NCBI GenBank assembly: GCA_017994695.1
Contig: JAGOKF010000008.1
Location: 1 to 64,000 of the forward strand
Source of the DNA: Myxococcota bacterium
GTDB lineage: Bacteria > Myxococcota_A > UBA9042 > DTJE01
Direction of reading: 5' to 3'
DNA: 64,000 nucleotides
Below the pieces are notes generated by a model. That model had not been told where the DNA came from, searched no databases, and saw only the letters and a program-made list of their open reading frames with translations. The position numbers were made by a program, and so were the translations under genes. Shown piece by piece: positions 41,818-49,861 of the stretch. Positions within the stretch are counted from its first letter, which is position 1, and every line of letters begins with the position of its first letter.

Positions 41818-43563
41818 ATGTCCGACGATCGCACGCTGGGCTGGGAGGAGCCCCAGGAAAGCCGGGAGGGGACCACGGAGCCGATCCCGGAACCCGGGGC
41901 GCCGACGCGGCCCGACGTCACCCGGGACGTCCCGTCCGATGCCCGGCCGACCTCGCTGGAGGCCGGGGACGTCCAGGCGCGGGTCGCGGCGCAGGTTGCG
42001 GCGGTGTCCCTGCCGGGGACGGCGGATCCGGCGGCCGACCCGATGATCGGGCGCCTGATCCACGGGCGCTTCCTGATCGAATCCCGGATCGGCGCCGGGG
42101 GGATGGGCATCGTGTACCGGGCCCGCCAGACCGGCATCGATCGGCCGGTGGCGGTGAAGATGCTGCTCCGGGAACTGGCCGGGGACGAGAAGGTCATCAA
42201 GCGCTTCCAGATCGAGGCCCTGGCGGTCAGCCGCCTGAACCACCCGAACACCATCCGGATCTACGACTTCGGGCAGATCGAGGACGGCACGCTCTACTTC
42301 GCGATGGAGTTCCTCGAAGGGCGCAATCTCGAGCAGACCCTCCGGCGGGAGGGCGCCCTGTCGGTCCGGCGATCCCTCCACGTGATGCGCCAGATCGCGG
42401 CGTCGCTGACCGAGGCCCACGAGAAGGGCATCGTGCACCGGGACCTCAAGCCCGACAACGTCTTCCTGGTCCGGGTGGGGGAGGACCCCGACTTCGTGAA
42501 GGTGCTGGACTTCGGCGTCGCGAAACTGCGGGAGGCCGACCAGCGCCAGGGCACCGTCACCCAGGCAGGGACGATCTTCGGAACGCCCCGCTACATGGCC
42601 CCGGAGCAGTGCCGGTCGATGGCCGTGGACCACCGGGCCGACCTCTACGCCATCGGGGTCATCGGCTACGAACTGATGACCGGGCGGCCTCCCTTCGATG
42701 CGGAAAATCCCCTGGCGATCCTGATCCAGCACGTCCAGGACCCCCCCCCGGCCATGGCCGAGGCCCGGCCGGACCTGGAGGTGCCCGAGGAGGTGGAAGG
42801 CCTGGTGATGCGGTGCCTCCGGAAGGATCCGGGGGAGCGGTTCCAGTCGGCCGCGGACCTGGTCGCGGAAATCCGGCGCTGCGAGGCCGTCCTCGCCGGG
42901 CGCTTCCAGGACGTCGTGCGCGTCGAGGGCCGCCGCCCGCCGCCCCGGAAGACCGACCTGCGGGACGTGGAAACGGTGATGGGGCCGGTGGAGGCCTCGA
43001 CCCGGACTCCCCGGAAACGGGGGTGGGTCCGGGGTGCCATCGCCCTGGCGGTCCTGGCGGCCGCCGGTTCGATCGCCTACGGCCTCTTCGCCCCGGGAGC
43101 CCCGAAGGAGGATCCGCCGGTCCCGATCGAGGCCCCGGCCGCGCCGCCGCCGGCTCCCGCGGCGACCCCTCCCGCCGAACCGCCCGTCCCCGCCGCGGTC
43201 CGGCTGCGGGTGACGTCGTCACCCGAAGGCGCCGAGGTGGTCCTGGGGGACCGGGTGCTGGGGAAGACTCCCGGGGAGGTGGAGGTCCCCTTCGGCCGGG
43301 AGGCCGTGTCGCTGACCTTCCGGAAGACCGGCTTCCAGGACGCCCAGGTGACGACGATCCCCGATCGGGACGGGGCCGTCTCGGCGAACCTGGCTCCCCG
43401 ATCGGCGGCCCGGTCTGCCCCCGGACCGGCAGTCCGGGGACGGGATTCCCAGGGCGAGGCACCGAAGCCCCCGGCGGTGGACCGGACGCAGCCGCCGGGC
43501 GCGACTCCCCCGGCCCGGACGGGGACCGAGCCGGGCCGGGTCAAGGACCTCAAGACCTTCTGA
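41818..43563 (+). CDS. Membrane Ser/Thr protein kinase with PEGA domain
   Basis: This is a eukaryotic-type kinase. The 581-residue protein has an acidic N-terminal stretch (1-75) and a kinase domain (about 80-350) with GAGGMGIV, the ATP-binding Lys114 in VAVKM, catalytic Asp209 in HRDLKPDN and the activation-loop DFGVAK and APEQ motifs. It then has a juxtamembrane segment, one transmembrane helix (about 405-425) and a periplasmic PEGA domain (about 460-525, SSPEGAEVVLGD) ending in a Pro/Arg-rich tail. PEGA domains are typical of myxobacterial signalling proteins and probably bind an envelope component. ATG 41818 has GGGGAGG upstream. Together with the FHA protein at the left edge it suggests a phosphothreonine signalling network. 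Confidence 0.93.
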   Translation: MSDDRTLGWEEPQESREGTTEPIPEPGAPTRPDVTRDVPSDARPTSLEAGDVQARVAAQVAAVSLPGTADPAADPMIGRLIHGRFLIESRIGAGGMGIVYRARQTGIDRPVAVKMLLRELAGDEKVIKRFQIEALAVSRLNHPNTIRIYDFGQIEDGTLYFAMEFLEGRNLEQTLRREGALSVRRSLHVMRQIAASLTEAHEKGIVHRDLKPDNVFLVRVGEDPDFVKVLDFGVAKLREADQRQGTVTQAGTIFGTPRYMAPEQCRSMAVDHRADLYAIGVIGYELMTGRPPFDAENPLAILIQHVQDPPPAMAEARPDLEVPEEVEGLVMRCLRKDPGERFQSAADLVAEIRRCEAVLAGRFQDVVRVEGRRPPPRKTDLRDVETVMGPVEASTRTPRKRGWVRGAIALAVLAAAGSIAYGLFAPGAPKEDPPVPIEAPAAPPPAPAATPPAEPPVPAAVRLRVTSSPEGAEVVLGDRVLGKTPGEVEVPFGREAVSLTFRKTGFQDAQVTTIPDRDGAVSANLAPRSAARSAPGPAVRGRDSQGEAPKPPAVDRTQPPGATPPARTGTEPGRVKDLKTF

Positions 43564-43581
43564 CGGGGAGGAGGGTGTCCC

Positions 43582-44136
43582 GTGCGGTGCTTTCTGGCCG
43601 TGACGGTCCCCGAGGAGGTCCGCCGGGAGGTGGACGGGGTGATCCGGCGGCTGCGGCCGCGGATTCCCGGGGCCCGGTTCGTTCGGACCGCTTCCCTGCA
43701 CCTGACGCTGCACTTCTTCGAAGACCTGGGGCCGGACGACGTGCTGCAGGCGGGGGAGGCCGCCCGGCGGGGCGCCGGACCGGTGGAACCCTTCGAGGTG
43801 GCATTCCGGGGCCTCGGGGCGTTCCCGGACCCGGCCCGGCCCCGGGTGCTGTGGATGGGACTGGAACGGGGCGGCTGGCAGATGGCGAGCCTCCATCGTT
43901 CCATCGGAAACGCCCTGCGGGTCCTGGGACTCCCGGTGGAGGCCCGCCCCTATTCCCCCCACCTGACCCTGGCCCGCCTCTCTTCCCCGGCCCCCGAGGT
44001 CGCCCGGATCCTCGCCGGGGAGGACTGGGGGACCACGAGCCCCTTCCTCGTCCGGGAGGTGGTCCTGTTCGAGAGCCGCCTGCACCCGGGAGGGGCCGAG
44101 CACCTGGCCAGGATGTCGTTCCCCCTGGGTGCTTGA
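43582..44136 (+). CDS. thpR: RNA 2',3'-cyclic phosphodiesterase (2H family)
   Basis: ThpR opens 2',3'-cyclic phosphates and can reverse ligate tRNA halves. The 184-residue protein carries both 2H motifs: HLTLHFF with H40 and T42, and HLTLARL with H127 and T129. Both lie in family order and spacing, so the active site looks complete. GTG 43582 has GGGGAGGAGG a few bases upstream. The gene starts 18 bp after the kinase, so it is probably co-transcribed with it, though a functional link is not known. Confidence 0.9.
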   Translation: MRCFLAVTVPEEVRREVDGVIRRLRPRIPGARFVRTASLHLTLHFFEDLGPDDVLQAGEAARRGAGPVEPFEVAFRGLGAFPDPARPRVLWMGLERGGWQMASLHRSIGNALRVLGLPVEARPYSPHLTLARLSSPAPEVARILAGEDWGTTSPFLVREVVLFESRLHPGGAEHLARMSFPLGA

Positions 44137-44145
44137 GATTCGGGG

Positions 44146-44174
44146 TTGTCCCGTTTCGCTCCTCGTTCTAGCAT
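44146..44174 (+). promoter_or_regulatory. Promoter of ilvE-rsmI
   Basis: TTGTCC (44146-44151), 17 bp, then TAGCAT (44169-44174), with the ATG 51 bp further on. Confidence 0.65.
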
Positions 44175-44225
44175 CCGGTCTTGTCGGGAAGGAAACCTCT
44201 CGCCGGAGAGGAGAAAGGAGCCGGA

Positions 44226-45164
44226 ATGATTCAGAAAGAGCGCTGGATCTGGATGGACGGGACCTTCGTTCCCTGGGACGAGGCGAAGGTGCATGTCCTC
44301 TCCCACACGCTCCACTACGGATACGGGGCGTTCGAGGGCATCCGGGCCTACCGCCTGGAGGACGGGCGTTCCGCGGTGTTCCGGCTGCAGGAACACATCC
44401 AGAGGCTGCTCGACAGCGCCCGCCTGCTGGAACTCGCGGTTCCTTACGGAATCGGGGACCTCTGCGAGGCGTCCCGGGAGACGCTGGCCAAAAACGGCAT
44501 GGCCGAGGGGTACATCCGTCCCCTGGTGTACCTGGGCGACCGGGAGGTGGGGGTCTATCCGGGGAATTCCCCCGACGTGCAGGTGGCGATCATCACCTGG
44601 CGATGGGGTGCCTACCTGGGGCCCGAGGCCCTCCAGAAAGGGATCCGGGTCAAGGTGTCCACCTACGGGAAGCACCACGTCAACTCCCTGCTGGTGAAGG
44701 GGAAGATCTGCGGGCACTACGTGAACTCGGTGCTGGCCAAGATGGAGGCCAAGCGGGAAGGATTCGACGAGGGGATCCTGCTGGACCACGGGGGATACGT
44801 CGCCGAGGGGTCCGGCGAGAACCTCTTCCTGGTGCGGGATCGGGTGATCCTGACCCCGGGCAACGACGCGTCGATCCTGAACGGGATCACCCGGAGCAGC
44901 GTGATCACGCTGGCCAGGGACATGGGCCTGGAGGTCCGGGAGACCCGCCTGACCCGCAGCGACCTGTACCTGGCCGACGAGGTCTTCTTCACCGGCACCG
45001 CGGCCGAGATCACTCCAATCCGGGAGATCGACCGGCGGACGGTCGGGAGCGGGGAGGCCGGCCCGGTGACCCGGTCGCTGCAACAGGCCTTCTTCGACGT
45101 GGTGCGGGGCCGAGACGCCCGGTACCATCGCTGGCTGGACTTCTACCAGCCGGTCCAGTCGTGA
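44226..45164 (+). CDS. ilvE: Branched-chain amino acid aminotransferase
   Basis: This PLP enzyme of fold type IV performs the last step of isoleucine, leucine and valine synthesis. The 312-residue protein has the family opening MDGTFVPWDEA, HTLHYGYGAFEGIRAY, the PLP Lys160 in KICGHYVNS, EGSGENLFLV and TGTAAEITPI near the cofactor. Length matches IlvE of the group found in archaea and many bacteria. ATG 44226 has AAAGGAG upstream. rsmI follows 13 bp after the stop. Confidence 0.95.
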   Translation: MIQKERWIWMDGTFVPWDEAKVHVLSHTLHYGYGAFEGIRAYRLEDGRSAVFRLQEHIQRLLDSARLLELAVPYGIGDLCEASRETLAKNGMAEGYIRPLVYLGDREVGVYPGNSPDVQVAIITWRWGAYLGPEALQKGIRVKVSTYGKHHVNSLLVKGKICGHYVNSVLAKMEAKREGFDEGILLDHGGYVAEGSGENLFLVRDRVILTPGNDASILNGITRSSVITLARDMGLEVRETRLTRSDLYLADEVFFTGTAAEITPIREIDRRTVGSGEAGPVTRSLQQAFFDVVRGRDARYHRWLDFYQPVQS

Positions 45165-45177
45165 TGCCGAGGTTCCC

Positions 45178-45930
45178 ATGAGCCGCCGGCAGGGTCGGCC
45201 CGACGCCGACGCGGATTCGGGGGCCGGGACGACGGGCACCCTCCATGTCGTCGCGACGCCGCTGGGCAACCTGGAGGACCTTTCCCCGCGGGCCCTGCGG
45301 GTTCTCCGGGAAGTCCCGGTGATCGCCTGCGAGGACACCCGGACCGCGGGAATGCTGCTGCACCATCTGGGCATTTCCCGGGAGGGGCGACGCCTGGTGC
45401 CCTACCACGACGCCAACGAGGCGCGCCAGGTGGCCGTGCTGATGCGGACGCTGGCGGAGGGGACCGACGTCGCGCTGATCTCCGAGGCCGGGACGCCGCT
45501 GATCTCCGATCCGGGCTACCGGGTGGTCGCCGCGGCCCGGGCCGCCGGCATCCGGGTGGTCCCCGTCCCGGGCCCCTGCGCGGCCATCGCGGCTCTTTCC
45601 GTGTCCGGGCTCCCCACCGACCGCTTCTGCTTCCTGGGGTTCTTGCCGGCGAAGCCGGGGCGGCGCCGGGCGGTGATCGAGGCCCTTTCGCCGGAACAGG
45701 GCACCTGCATCTGCTACGTGCCCGCCCGGACCGTGGGCAAGGTCCTCCAGGATTTCCGCGACCTCCACCCGGACTGGACGCTGGTCATCGCCCGGGAAAT
45801 GACCAAGATGTTCGAGGAGTTTTTGGCCGGAGGCGCCGCGGATCTCCTGGAGCGGTGGGAGGATTCCAGGGCCCGGGGCGAGGTCACGCTGCTGGCCGCC
45901 CCTCCCTCCCGTCGAGTCGTCGGCGCCTGA
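45178..45930 (+). CDS. rsmI: 16S rRNA (cytidine-1402-2'-O)-methyltransferase
   Basis: RsmI methylates the ribose of C1402 in the ribosomal P-site region. The 250-residue protein has the tetrapyrrole-methylase-like fold with LHVVATPLGNLEDLSPRALRVL at the start, CEDTRTAGMLLHHLG, ISEAGTPLISDPGYRVV and VPGPCAAIAAL, all diagnostic of RsmI. It is a little short, since E. coli RsmI has 286 residues, but the core is complete. ATG 45178 lies 13 bp after ilvE. Its last 47 bp are overlapped by the convergent DUF4349 gene. Confidence 0.95.
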   Translation: MSRRQGRPDADADSGAGTTGTLHVVATPLGNLEDLSPRALRVLREVPVIACEDTRTAGMLLHHLGISREGRRLVPYHDANEARQVAVLMRTLAEGTDVALISEAGTPLISDPGYRVVAAARAAGIRVVPVPGPCAAIAALSVSGLPTDRFCFLGFLPAKPGRRRAVIEALSPEQGTCICYVPARTVGKVLQDFRDLHPDWTLVIAREMTKMFEEFLAGGAADLLERWEDSRARGEVTLLAAPPSRRVVGA

Positions 45931-46693
45931 ACCGCCGGACTCCCTGGCAGGCGATTCCGAAGGCCAGGATCCAGGGGATCGAGGCAAGCACCGCCACCGC
46001 ACCGTCGAAGAGGGATCCGGCCGGGTCCCGGACGATCCGGGTCCAGGCCGCCGGGACCCGTGCCAGGACCGACCTGCCGCCGGCCGGCTCCCCGGATGGG
46101 GGATCGGGCTCCACCAGGCGCACCGAGAAGGCCGCATACTGGGAACGGAACTCCAGGACCTTGACCCGGGCCGCCAGTTCGGACATCTCCCGGAGGACGC
46201 GGCCGTGTTCGGTCTCGGCGGCGACCCGTTCGGGACAGGTGGTGGCGGGGTCCGACAGGATCCCCCGGATCCGGGCTTCCGTTTCCCGCAGGGACGCCAG
46301 CCGGGCATTGGCCTCGATCATGGGGGCGGTGGCGTCGGCCACCTCCTGGCGCATGGCCAGCCGGGTGCCCGACTGGTCCAGCAGGGTCTCCACGAACCCG
46401 GCCTGGCGGAGGTCCACCTGGAACGAGATCACGGCGGCGACCCGGCCGTCGGTCCGTTCCTCGGGGAACTCCCTCTGGGTCTGGTATCCTCCCCGGGTCG
46501 CCAGGGCCTCTTCCAGGCGCCGCAGAGCCTCGGGGACCGAGGGCACCTGGACCGCCAGGGCCGCGCGGCGGCTGGAGGACTCGGCCGGGGGCAGGGGAGG
46601 GGCCTCCACCGAGGCCCTGGCGGGCGGTTCCGGTGGAAGGGGCGGAGCCACGCAGGCCGCCAGTCCCGCCAGCACCCATGCCACGCGACGCAT
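45884..46693 (-). CDS. DUF4349-like lipoprotein with C-terminal membrane helix
   Basis: The 269-residue protein has a signal with lipobox LAAC (Cys near 14), a Pro-rich stretch (15-45), and then the beta-alpha pattern of DUF4349 (about 40-200): YQTQREFPEERTDGRVAAVISFQV, RLASLRETEARIRGIL and the helix LREMSELAARVKVLEFR. A hydrophobic helix (FDGAVAVLASIPWILAFGIA) near residues 230-250 and a basic tail would put its C-terminus in the cytoplasm, as in other DUF4349 proteins. Function is unknown. ATG 46693 has GGAGGTG upstream. The coding sequence overlaps the 3' end of rsmI by 47 bp in antisense. Confidence 0.75.
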   Translation of the reverse strand: MRRVAWVLAGLAACVAPPLPPEPPARASVEAPPLPPAESSSRRAALAVQVPSVPEALRRLEEALATRGGYQTQREFPEERTDGRVAAVISFQVDLRQAGFVETLLDQSGTRLAMRQEVADATAPMIEANARLASLRETEARIRGILSDPATTCPERVAAETEHGRVLREMSELAARVKVLEFRSQYAAFSVRLVEPDPPSGEPAGGRSVLARVPAAWTRIVRDPAGSLFDGAVAVLASIPWILAFGIACQGVRRFRRRRLDGREGRPAA

Positions 46694-46758
46694 CCTTCAC
46701 CTCCTGCCCTCGAGGGGCGGCAGCCCGGGGGACCCTTCCCAAAGACGCAACCCCGTCC

Positions 46759-49725
46759 CTACCGGACGGGAACGACGACCACCCGGTTCTGCTGGAAGGT
46801 CTCGCCGCCGATGGCCGGCAGCGCCTGGTCGCTGGTCGCGAAGCCGTCGTGGTTCACCAGCCGGACCACGATGGCGATCCGGCGGCCTCCAGCGGGGATC
46901 CCGCCGCCCCCGAAGAAGGCCTCCAGGGGGATCCGGGCCTCCACCGCGCCGGTCCCGGTGGTCACCTGGCCGCAATCCCATCCCAGGTCCGCGGGAGTGG
47001 CCAGGTCCCGCCAGCCCGCCCCGTCCCCTCCGGCCTGGTTGCCCGGGTCGGTGCAGGTGAAGGAGGCCATGCCCTTCGTGCCCACGGCCTTGTCCGCCCC
47101 GAACCCCGGGACCGTGACCTTCAGGCCGCAGGACAGTGCGTTGTCCAGGGCCCCGGTGCCATCGGCCAGCAGGGTCAGGTCCGCCAGGCCGGTCCCCTGG
47201 CCGAAATCCCGGTCCAGGAAGGCCACGATGGCGTTGTTCGCCTCGCACGTCCCCTGGATCGCCAGGTAGAGGTGCTGGTCGTCCAGGGCCACCCAGAGGC
47301 CCTCCAGCCGGTTGCCCGGGCCCCAGGACGAGGACGAGTTCCCCTCGGCGACCTTCCACAGGGGGTCCCAGTCGCCCAGGTTCCCGTCCACCACCGGGGA
47401 TGCGGACGTCCTGGGGACGAAGGAGAAGGCCCCGGGCAGGAAGACGGTCTTGCCGGCCCCGTTGGTCAGGGTCAGGTCCGCGATCCCGGCCCGGTGAGCC
47501 GGCGCCGTGAAGGTGACCTGGGTCCCTTCCGGGTTGCTCGACGCGGGGACTTCGACGCTGCCGGGAGAATCCGACAGGGTCACCCGGGTCGTCCCGGCGA
47601 GGCGGCTGCCGGTCAGGACGACCGTCACCCCGCCGGCCGTGGCCGACCAGTCGGGCGTCACCGCGGTCACCTTGGGGGCCTCCGGATCCGGGGCGGTCAC
47701 CGTCAGCAGGCCCAGGGCGGCGGGCGAGAAGTCCGTCCCCGCGGCCGTCGCTCCGTCCCGGTCCACGTACGTCCAGTGGGCCCCGCCGTCGCGGCTGAAC
47801 CGGAAGGTGAATGCCCAGGAGCCGGCAGACGAGGTGTCCAGGGTCCCCTCGTAGAGGCCGTTGTTTCCCGAGTCTCCGCCACGGGAGACCCAGGTCGCCG
47901 GGTTCCAGGTCCAGGATCCCTGGCGGGGGTCGCTGCCGGGCGTGCCCCAACCGAACTCCGCCGTCATCAGGACCTGACCGCCGTCGGTGTCGGTGATGCC
48001 CGGTTCATAGACCTCCCCGTGGGCCACCGGGGGCGTGTCCCCCTGGTTCGCCTCGACCGTCCAGGGGGCATTCAGACGTCCCCAGTCGGGCAGGTTCGGG
48101 GGCTCGGGTTCCACGAAGGTGAAGCCGCCGGAATAGGTGGCCGTCCCGCCGTCGGGGTTGGTCAGGGAGACGTCCACGGTCCCCTTCCCGTGGGGAGGGG
48201 TCACCGCCTGGACCTCGGTCGCGGACCGGAAGGTGGTGGAGGTCGCCTGGACCCCCCCGAAGCGCACCACGCAACCGTCCCGGAAGTCCCGTCCCGTGAG
48301 GGTCACGGTGGTTCCGCCGGAGACCGGACCCCGGGAAGGGTCCAGGAGGTCCAGCCTGGGCTGGGACTGGGGGGGCGTTTCATCGGAGTAGGTGAAGGTG
48401 GCGGTGGCGGTCCCCTGGTCGGGGTTCGTCAGCCGCACCTCCACGGTCCCGGCGGCGTGGGGCGGGGTCACCGCGGTGACCGAGGTCGCCGAGATCCAGG
48501 TGACGGCCGTCGCCGCGGCCCCGCCGAAGGTGACCGTGCAGCCCTCCCGGAAGTCGGTCCCCGTCAGCGTCACGACCGTCCCGCCGGCCAGGGGTCCCTG
48601 GGAGGGGGTCACGGAGGTGATGGTGGGCCGGCTCTGGGCCGGTTCCTCCCCGATCCGGCATCCCTCGGGGTCGCAGGGCACGCCCAGGTGGCAGTCCTCT
48701 TCGGTGCGGCACCAGGGGCGCCCGCCGCCGACGATCACCGTGGTGTTGAATTCCCGGCCCCGGGCGGCCCGCTCCCAGACGATCGGGACCTCCTCGAAGG
48801 TCCCGTTCCGGCCGATGAAGGCATGGACCCCGTCCGCCAGCACGACAGTGCCGTCCTTGTATTCCTGGCCGCTTTCCGGGTCGAGTCCCTGGAGGGCGAA
48901 GACGAAGACGAACTGGGCGTGCTGCCCGTCGTAGAGCAGCCCGTCGTGGGGGCCCAGGTTCCTGGAGTGGACGAAGGTGAAGACCCCGTCGCCCGCCACG
49001 TCGTCCCCCCGCTCGGGGTTCCCGTCGTCCACGAGCTGCTTGGGGGTCCAGGAGTTGGCGCTGCTCTTCAGGAAGATGTCGTAGCCGTCGGGGCTGATCC
49101 CTCCGAACTGGGCGGCCAGGCGGGCCGTGTCCAGCGTGACCTTCAGGTCGGCGTCCCCGAAGGCCTGGAAGACCAGCGGGGCGGCGGTGATCACCGCCTC
49201 GGAGCCCCGGGGCACCGTGAAGGTCCCGTTCGGACCCACCCAGATCCAGTGGTCCAGTTCGTCCAGGACCCCGTATTCGAAGGTGAGGTCCTCCTCGTCG
49301 GCCTTCACGAAGACCTCGACCTCGAACCGGTGGTCTCCTTTCACGGCGCCTTCCGGCTCGTGGCCGCCCTGGGAGATCGGGCCGTCGTCGTACAGCGGCG
49401 GGAAGGGACCGTCGGAAGGAAGCCACGAAGACGCGGGGACGATCGTGCGATCCTGGGCCGACCACCGGAAGGATCCCGTCCACTTCATCTGGCCGTCGAG
49501 GTAGGTTCGGTTGGCCGTGTCGTCCACCAGGAACCGGACCGCCGCATGCCCCGGAGGCCGCGTGGAAGGGACCTCCCCTCCCGGGACGTCCGGGAAGATC
49601 ACCTCCTGCAGGGGGATGTCCAGTCCGCCGTCCCCCTCGTCGGGGGTCACCACCGGCGACGAACCGCATCCCAGGATCAGCGTCGCGAGCCATCCGATGA
49701 CGAATCGCCGAGTCCGGTCCAGCAT
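46759..49725 (-). CDS. Large surface lipoprotein with IPT/TIG domains
   Basis: From ATG 49725 (AGGAGGAG upstream) the 988-residue protein is a lipoprotein with lipobox LGCG (Cys near 20), then an acidic stretch (25-55). The body has a beta-rich region (about 60-350), two clearly homologous IPT/TIG domains (about 360-530; TSVTPSQGPLAGGTVVTLTG and LDPSRGPVSGGTTVTLTG), a further beta domain, a third IPT/TIG (about 690-780; TAVTPDWSATAGG) and a C-terminal region (about 785-988) starting VDGNLGDWDP, resembling a carbohydrate-binding or DOMON-like module. IPT/TIG domains mediate binding and adhesion in many secreted proteins. The first two repeats are also similar at DNA level near 48.1-48.6 kb. 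No enzymatic motif is seen. Confidence 0.78.
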   Translation of the reverse strand: MLDRTRRFVIGWLATLILGCGSSPVVTPDEGDGGLDIPLQEVIFPDVPGGEVPSTRPPGHAAVRFLVDDTANRTYLDGQMKWTGSFRWSAQDRTIVPASSWLPSDGPFPPLYDDGPISQGGHEPEGAVKGDHRFEVEVFVKADEEDLTFEYGVLDELDHWIWVGPNGTFTVPRGSEAVITAAPLVFQAFGDADLKVTLDTARLAAQFGGISPDGYDIFLKSSANSWTPKQLVDDGNPERGDDVAGDGVFTFVHSRNLGPHDGLLYDGQHAQFVFVFALQGLDPESGQEYKDGTVVLADGVHAFIGRNGTFEEVPIVWERAARGREFNTTVIVGGGRPWCRTEEDCHLGVPCDPEGCRIGEEPAQSRPTITSVTPSQGPLAGGTVVTLTGTDFREGCTVTFGGAAATAVTWISATSVTAVTPPHAAGTVEVRLTNPDQGTATATFTYSDETPPQSQPRLDLLDPSRGPVSGGTTVTLTGRDFRDGCVVRFGGVQATSTTFRSATEVQAVTPPHGKGTVDVSLTNPDGGTATYSGGFTFVEPEPPNLPDWGRLNAPWTVEANQGDTPPVAHGEVYEPGITDTDGGQVLMTAEFGWGTPGSDPRQGSWTWNPATWVSRGGDSGNNGLYEGTLDTSSAGSWAFTFRFSRDGGAHWTYVDRDGATAAGTDFSPAALGLLTVTAPDPEAPKVTAVTPDWSATAGGVTVVLTGSRLAGTTRVTLSDSPGSVEVPASSNPEGTQVTFTAPAHRAGIADLTLTNGAGKTVFLPGAFSFVPRTSASPVVDGNLGDWDPLWKVAEGNSSSSWGPGNRLEGLWVALDDQHLYLAIQGTCEANNAIVAFLDRDFGQGTGLADLTLLADGTGALDNALSCGLKVTVPGFGADKAVGTKGMASFTCTDPGNQAGGDGAGWRDLATPADLGWDCGQVTTGTGAVEARIPLEAFFGGGGIPAGGRRIAIVVRLVNHDGFATSDQALPAIGGETFQQNRVVVVPVR

Positions 49726-49751
49726 CCGCTCCTCCTGGAAGCACCGTGGCA

Positions 49752-49781
49752 AGCCTAGCAAATTCGCGGCCCCGTTGGCAG
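49752..49781 (-). promoter_or_regulatory. Promoter of the IPT/TIG lipoprotein
   Basis: On the minus strand CTGCCA (49781-49776), 18 bp, TAGGCT (49757-49752), 26 bp before the ATG. Confidence 0.45.
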
Positions 49782-49800
49782 GGGACCGGGTCCATCGCCG

Positions 49801-49829
49801 TAGTCAAACGGTCCCCGATCATTTATCGT
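49801..49829 (+). promoter_or_regulatory. Promoter of the MopE-like lipoprotein
   Basis: TAGTCA (49801-49806) matches TTGACA in four of six positions and is 17 bp from TATCGT (49824-49829), with the ATG 32 bp further on. Confidence 0.5.
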
Positions 49830-49861
49830 ATCGCTGCCTCAGGGTGCTTCCAGGAGGGAAG

